Origin: Nitrospiria bacterium
GTDB lineage: Bacteria; Nitrospirota; Nitrospiria; JACQBZ01
Length of the DNA stretch: 17,898 nt
Assembly: GCA_919901335.1 (NCBI GenBank)
Contig: CAKKOZ010000010.1
Location: forward strand, 1 to 17,898
Reading direction: 5' to 3'
Below, in pieces: positions 13,519 through 17,898 of this stretch. Numbering within the stretch: position 1 is the stretch's first letter; each line of letters begins with the position of its first letter. The notes beneath the pieces are model-generated. The model had not been told where the DNA came from. It saw nothing but the letters and a program-made list of their open reading frames with translations, and made no database searches. Both the position numbers and the translations under genes were made by a program.

Positions 13519-14843
13519 TCACCCCCTCAGCGCGGAAGGCTGCGGCAACCCGTTTAAATAGGCTCGCGCCTCACCGACGGCATAGAGAGATCCGGCAATG
13601 CAGATCAGGTCCCCGGCCGCCGCGGCGGACTGCGCATACCGCAGCGCCTCCTCCATCTTCTCCCGAACCGTCACGCGGACCGGCCGCCCGCCGGCAGGCA
13701 CGGGATAGCCTTCAAGATGCCGCTTCAGGTCGTCCACCGATGCGGCCCGTTCATGCCGGGGCCGCGTCACGACCACTTCATCCGCGATCGGAATGAGTTC
13801 CGCCAGAATTCCACCGATGTCCTTGTCGTGAAGGATTCCCAACACCAGGATCAGCCGCCCGGAACGGGACGGCTTCGACTCGTCCAGAAACGCCCGCAGG
13901 ACCCGGGCGCCGGCGGGATTGTGGGCGCCGTCTAAGATCACGCCCGCGCCGGATGGCGCCGGCGGCATCCGCTCCAATCGGCCTTCCCACCGAACCGTTG
14001 AAAGACCCCGACGAACCGGCGCCTCGCCGATCGAGACTCCCTGACGCTCCAGAAGTTCGAGCGCGGCCAGCGCGCAACCCGCGTTGGACAACTGATGCCG
14101 CCCCAACAACACGCAGTTCAAATCGGAAAAAGACCACTGGACACCCTGATACCGAAACAGGTGCGGCGATGATCCCTCCACGCGGACCTCGGACCCCAAT
14201 CGGTGGAGAGGAGCATTCTGTTCGCGGCAGACATTCCGGATTACGCTCACGGCCTCCGGCCGGTCGGCCGCCGTCACGACCGGCACCGACGGTTTGATGA
14301 TCCCGGCCTTCTCGGAAGCGATCTTCTCCAGCGTATCCCCCAGATAGGCCTGGTGATCAAAATCAATCTGTGTGATCACCGAGACAAGCGGGGTCAATAC
14401 ATTCGTGGCATCATACCGTCCGCCCATTCCGACCTCGGCCACCGCGAAATCAACGGAGGACTCCGCAAAATAAAGAAACGCCATCGCCGTCGTGAACTCA
14501 AAAAACGTCACGGGAATATCCTCGGCCGCGGCCCGAATCCGCTCGGTCAGACGCGCGACCGCATCCGGGGAGATTGGCTCGCCGTTCACGCGGATCCGCT
14601 CGGTGAAGTCGATCAGATGGGGCGAGGTGTAGAGACCCGTGCGGTAACCGGCCGCGGCCAGGACCGCCGCAACCATCGCCGCGGTCGAACCCTTGCCGTT
14701 GGTGCCGGCGATATGGACCGAGCGAAAACACCGATGCGGTTCATCCAGCGCGGTCATGAGCCGCCGGATGTTTTCGAGCCCCAGCTTGATCCCGTGCCGC
14801 TGCAAGCGGTAGAGATATTCGATCGCCTTTGGATAGGAAAGGG

Positions 14844-14847
<4 letters not shown>
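13519..14847 (-). CDS. folC: Bifunctional dihydrofolate / folylpolyglutamate synthase
   Basis: FolC joins glutamate to dihydropteroate and then extends polyglutamate tails on folates, using ATP. The 442-residue Mur-ligase-type protein has the P-loop GTNGKGS (residues 48-54), TGLYTSPHLIDFTERIRVNG, the metal and phosphate region EVGMGGRYDATN, ITQIDFDHQAYLG, SEKAGIIKP, and a C-terminal domain with ILDGAHNPAGA. The length is normal for the bifunctional enzyme. The start is GTG at 14847, overlapping the accD stop by 4 nt (GTGA), which argues for coupled translation. The accD-folC pairing is common in bacteria. Its place before lptD fits one long housekeeping transcript. Confidence 0.96.
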
Positions 14848-15686
<839 letters not shown>

Positions 15687-15697
15687 TTTTTACTTGT

Positions 15698-16489
15698 TCA
15701 AACGGTGAATGTCTGTCCGTCCTTCAACAACCGGACGTTCGGAATCTTGAGAGCCGCAATCTCGGCCGTCAGATGCTCGACATATTGAGGCTTCATATGG
15801 TAGACGTACAGCGGAATGTCCGGCTTTCCGATCTTGGCAAACTCCTGCGCCAGCAGCCGCGGGGTCAGATGCCCGCTCTGAACCGCCAGCCGATGCAGAT
15901 CATTCGGAAACGAGGTTTCAATGATGGCCGCTTTAAGATGGGTGATCTTGGACGCCACCTCCCAGATCCGCTGGGTCTCATGCGTGTCGCCGCTGTACAA
16001 CACCGACCCGGTTCGATCCTGGATGATGAATCCGACGGTCGGAACGATATGGTTCACGCGCACGGGCGTGACCTGCAGTTCACCCACCGTTTGGCGGTCC
16101 TCCTCCCGCATCTCGGACAGCCGGAAGGTGGGCTGCTCGCGGTTCGGAAGCTTGGTGAAATCCGGCCAGACACTATCGTTTAAAAGATGATCGTGAAGTC
16201 CGGTCAGGATCTCGTCCAGGCTGTGGATATGGATCGGCTCCGGGATCTTTCCAAAGATGGTATCGGCCAGAAAAGGCAGTCCCTTGATATGGTCAAAATG
16301 AATGTGGGAGAGGAGCACATGCCGGATCTGCGTCAGCTCGTTTAAGCTCAGTGAGGTCGAAATCGTACCGGCGTCGACCAACACGGACCGGTTGACCAGG
16401 AATCCGGAGGTGTTATAGGTGACGGTTTTCCCCTCGGCATCGGTCTCTGAAAATTCGGCTCCGTAACAGCCCAGCGCTTTAATTTCCAT
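15698..16489 (-). CDS. Class II 3',5'-cyclic-nucleotide phosphodiesterase (metallo-beta-lactamase fold)
   Basis: The 263-residue protein fits the class II cyclic-nucleotide phosphodiesterase family (yeast PDE1-like, bacterial CpdP-like), which hydrolyses cAMP or cGMP. It has the metal motif HIHFDH (residues 62-67), then VNHIVPTVGF (His147), YSGDTHET (Asp168), an IETSFPN segment with SGHLTP (His207), and the late metal His231 in YHMKP. All expected ligands are present. There is no signal peptide, so it should act in the cytoplasm. I start at the ATG at 16489: the family fold begins MEIKALG there, and the open frame further upstream only overlaps the preceding gene. It lies 4 nt behind a gene encoding a cyclic-nucleotide-binding domain, which supports a real second-messenger role. 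Other MBL hydrolase activity is less likely. Confidence 0.88.
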   Translation of the reverse strand: MEIKALGCYGAEFSETDAEGKTVTYNTSGFLVNRSVLVDAGTISTSLSLNELTQIRHVLLSHIHFDHIKGLPFLADTIFGKIPEPIHIHSLDEILTGLHDHLLNDSVWPDFTKLPNREQPTFRLSEMREEDRQTVGELQVTPVRVNHIVPTVGFIIQDRTGSVLYSGDTHETQRIWEVASKITHLKAAIIETSFPNDLHRLAVQSGHLTPRLLAQEFAKIGKPDIPLYVYHMKPQYVEHLTAEIAALKIPNVRLLKDGQTFTV

Positions 16490-16493
16490 GCGG

Positions 16494-17606
16494 TCAAGGC
16501 CCCGTGTGTTTGACTTTGGAGAGGGTGTCCCGGACGCGCGCCTTGTAGAATCCTTCCAGAACATCCCGGACGCGCGGATATTTTTCGACGATCGCCTTGA
16601 GGTCCTCGCCCCGAAGTTCCAGGACCTCGGTGTCGGTCCGGGTGATCACGCTCGCGGTCCGGGGGCGCCCCGTCAGAAAGCCGACCTCGCCGAAAAAATC
16701 ATTGTCCCTCAACTCGGACAGGGGGATCTCGCGGTTCCCGACTTTGGTCATGACCTGAACCGCGCCCTGGCTGATGAGATAGACCGAATCGCCTGTGTCC
16801 CCTTCCTTCACGATCCGGTAACCGGCCGGATACTGGAAATGGATCATCCGCTCGGCCACTTCCGAGAACTCGTCCGGGGTCAGGCTCGATAACAACGGGA
16901 GGCCGTCCGTCAGGCGGCGTTCCTCCGGCTTGGGTCCCGGGACCGGTGCGGAATTTCCGACTTCGGCATAAGAGGTCCGTTCGATTTCAAATCCACCCGA
17001 AGAATGATCATCGGACACGGCCGCCGTCGCCGGCTCGGCCTCGGACACGGGAACCGGCTCTGCGGCCGGCGGTTTCGTTCCGGATCCGAATTCCTCCAGA
17101 TTAAACGGCTGCACCCCGATGACCCCTTCATCCAATGCGTCTTGTTCGGTCGAAGGCGCCTCGGAAACCGCCTCCCGACTTTCTTCTACCGCATCCGACT
17201 CTCGGTTTAAAGGCGCCGCCGTTCTTTCCGGCGGCGGCGGTTCGGCCGTAATGATGTACGGTTGAGAAAGGGCCGCCTGTTGCCGGGCCTGTCCGTGCAG
17301 AGACTGCATCTTCTCATGGGCATTCTTGTTCTGAGGATCCAGCCGGAGGAGGATCATTTTATAGGCCGCCAGCGCCTTGACGACAAACCCGCCTTTTATG
17401 AAAACGTCCGCGGCCTGATGATAGGCCGTGACCGCCTTCTGGGGCGCGCCCAGTTTCAGGTAATAATCCCCGGCGCGGAGTCGGTGGACGGCATTGTTGG
17501 GCTCCAGCTCGGTCAGTCGGTCCAAGGCCTGGATCGCCCTGTCCCATTGGCTCTTTTTGATGTATTTCTGCAGATCATCCGTGACCCGGTCTTTCTCCGT
17601 CACCAT
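16494..17606 (-). CDS. TPR plus cyclic-nucleotide-binding domain protein
   Basis: The 370-residue product has three parts. TPR-type helices lie at residues about 7-105 (QWDRAIQALDRLTELEPNN, then DYYLKLGAPQKAVTAYHQAA). A Pro/Ala/Glu-rich, probably disordered linker covers about 115-232. A cyclic-nucleotide-binding domain lies at about 237-355. The phosphate-binding cassette FGEVGFLTGRPRTASV (305-320) keeps Glu307, which binds the ribose 2'-OH in characterised members, and Arg316, which binds the cyclic phosphate, so ligand binding is plausible. No DNA-binding helix, kinase or membrane segment is seen; TPRs suggest a protein partner. It is cytoplasmic by sequence. It heads the probable operon with the phosphodiesterase, accD, folC and lptD. 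The ATG at 17606 has a G-rich but not clearly consensus ribosome site. Confidence 0.85.
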   Translation of the reverse strand: MVTEKDRVTDDLQKYIKKSQWDRAIQALDRLTELEPNNAVHRLRAGDYYLKLGAPQKAVTAYHQAADVFIKGGFVVKALAAYKMILLRLDPQNKNAHEKMQSLHGQARQQAALSQPYIITAEPPPPERTAAPLNRESDAVEESREAVSEAPSTEQDALDEGVIGVQPFNLEEFGSGTKPPAAEPVPVSEAEPATAAVSDDHSSGGFEIERTSYAEVGNSAPVPGPKPEERRLTDGLPLLSSLTPDEFSEVAERMIHFQYPAGYRIVKEGDTGDSVYLISQGAVQVMTKVGNREIPLSELRDNDFFGEVGFLTGRPRTASVITRTDTEVLELRGEDLKAIVEKYPRVRDVLEGFYKARVRDTLSKVKHTGP

Positions 17607-17659
17607 GATCGAGCCCCCCGAATGTGAAAAACTCCGTCAGGGTACCATATTGAAGCCCC

Positions 17660-17675
17660 CCGCCGCAAGCGGCGG
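17660..17675. repeat. Perfect GC-rich inverted repeat between the barrel gene and the TPR/CNB gene
   Basis: CCGCCGC and GCGGCGG face each other across two bases, so in RNA six or seven pairs would close a small, very stable loop (CUUG on the minus-strand RNA). It lies 43 nt past the stop of the barrel gene and 53 nt before the TPR/CNB start. Neither strand has a U-run behind it, so it may end or process the barrel transcript, but it is not a standard terminator. Confidence 0.45.
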
Positions 17676-17718
17676 AGAACATTCTGTACTGCCAATTTAG
17701 AGATGGCCTGCTCTCTCA

Positions 17719-17898
17719 TCACCGCGGGCTCGCCGATCTCGGCATCGAGAACCGATAGCTGATTCCCAGGGAATAATTGAGACCGCCCACATTCAGGGCA
17801 TCGTTGAAATCATCGGCACTTTTGACTTTGGCCAGAGCATAGCGGGCTTCGGTCAATATCGAGAGCCGCGGAAGAACCGGCCAGGTCAACCCGATCAC
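17719..17898 (-). CDS. Outer-membrane beta-barrel protein, C-terminal fragment
   Basis: The gene enters from the right edge, so only the last 59 codons are visible and the start is outside the window. The visible part reads as alternating barrel strands: LTWPVLPRLSILTEARYAL, then LNVGGLNYSLGISYRFSMP, ending nine residues after a Phe that resembles the usual barrel-closing residue. This matches the OmpA-like or porin-family beta-barrel domain found in small outer-membrane proteins. The conserved pattern is a strand, an acidic turn and a final GISYRF strand. The stop is TGA at 17721-17719. It is followed by 112 nt of non-coding DNA with a GC-rich inverted repeat, so it probably belongs to a separate transcript from the TPR/CNB operon. 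Confidence 0.65.
   Translation of the reverse strand: MIGLTWPVLPRLSILTEARYALAKVKSADDFNDALNVGGLNYSLGISYRFSMPRSASPR

Noticed and set aside
15698..16564. An N-terminally longer phosphodiesterase starting at 16564
   Set aside because: The added residues overlap the cyclic-nucleotide-binding gene in another frame, and the MBL fold starts at the Met at 16489.

Overview
The window is GC-rich, gene-dense bacterial chromosome from a Gram-negative organism: it encodes an LptD-type LPS export barrel, a lipoprotein with a clear lipobox, and the C-terminus of another outer-membrane barrel. DUF4416, a tandem-domain SagB-like nitroreductase, a TPR plus cyclic-nucleotide-binding protein and the order accD-folC-lptD together suggest a Nitrospirota-like or deltaproteobacterial-like lineage. 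This placement is an inference from family content and is not secure. No phage, insertion sequence or CRISPR array is visible. Most of the window looks like core chromosome. The tight M14/DUF4416/SagB cassette and the inverted-repeat element behind it are the most accessory-looking parts.

Left part, minus strand (6-6427): read in the direction of transcription, this holds ndk, a CrtI-like FAD oxidoreductase, a lipoprotein that joins TPR-type repeats to a PgaB-like hydrolase domain, gcvH, lpd, tyrS and a tRNA-Gly(CCC). Several junctions are coupled: a 12-nt gap between ndk and the oxidoreductase, an ATGA overlap into the lipoprotein, a 6-nt gap between gcvH and lpd, and an ATGA overlap between lpd and tyrS. 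Sigma70-like promoters with exact 17-bp spacers can be read for ndk, gcvH and the tRNA. In the last two the -35 TTGACA contains the stop codon of the preceding gene.

Middle (6428-11271): a compact divergent promoter region separates ndk from a plus-strand cassette of an M14 metallopeptidase, a DUF4416 protein and a tandem nitroreductase/SagB-like protein, whose reading frames overlap. Behind it lies a 100-bp inverted-repeat element with a 3-bp flanking direct repeat and a 34-codon ORF. A small four-helix membrane protein (Phage_holin_4_2/YvlD type) follows. A convergent SDR oxidoreductase comes next, with its own promoter and a 357-bp region in which I see no gene.

Right part, minus strand (11272-17898): a probable five-gene operon runs from a TPR plus cyclic-nucleotide-binding protein through a class II cyclic-nucleotide phosphodiesterase, accD and folC to lptD. 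It places a possible second-messenger module in front of genes for fatty-acid, folate and LPS assembly. The window ends inside an outer-membrane beta-barrel gene.
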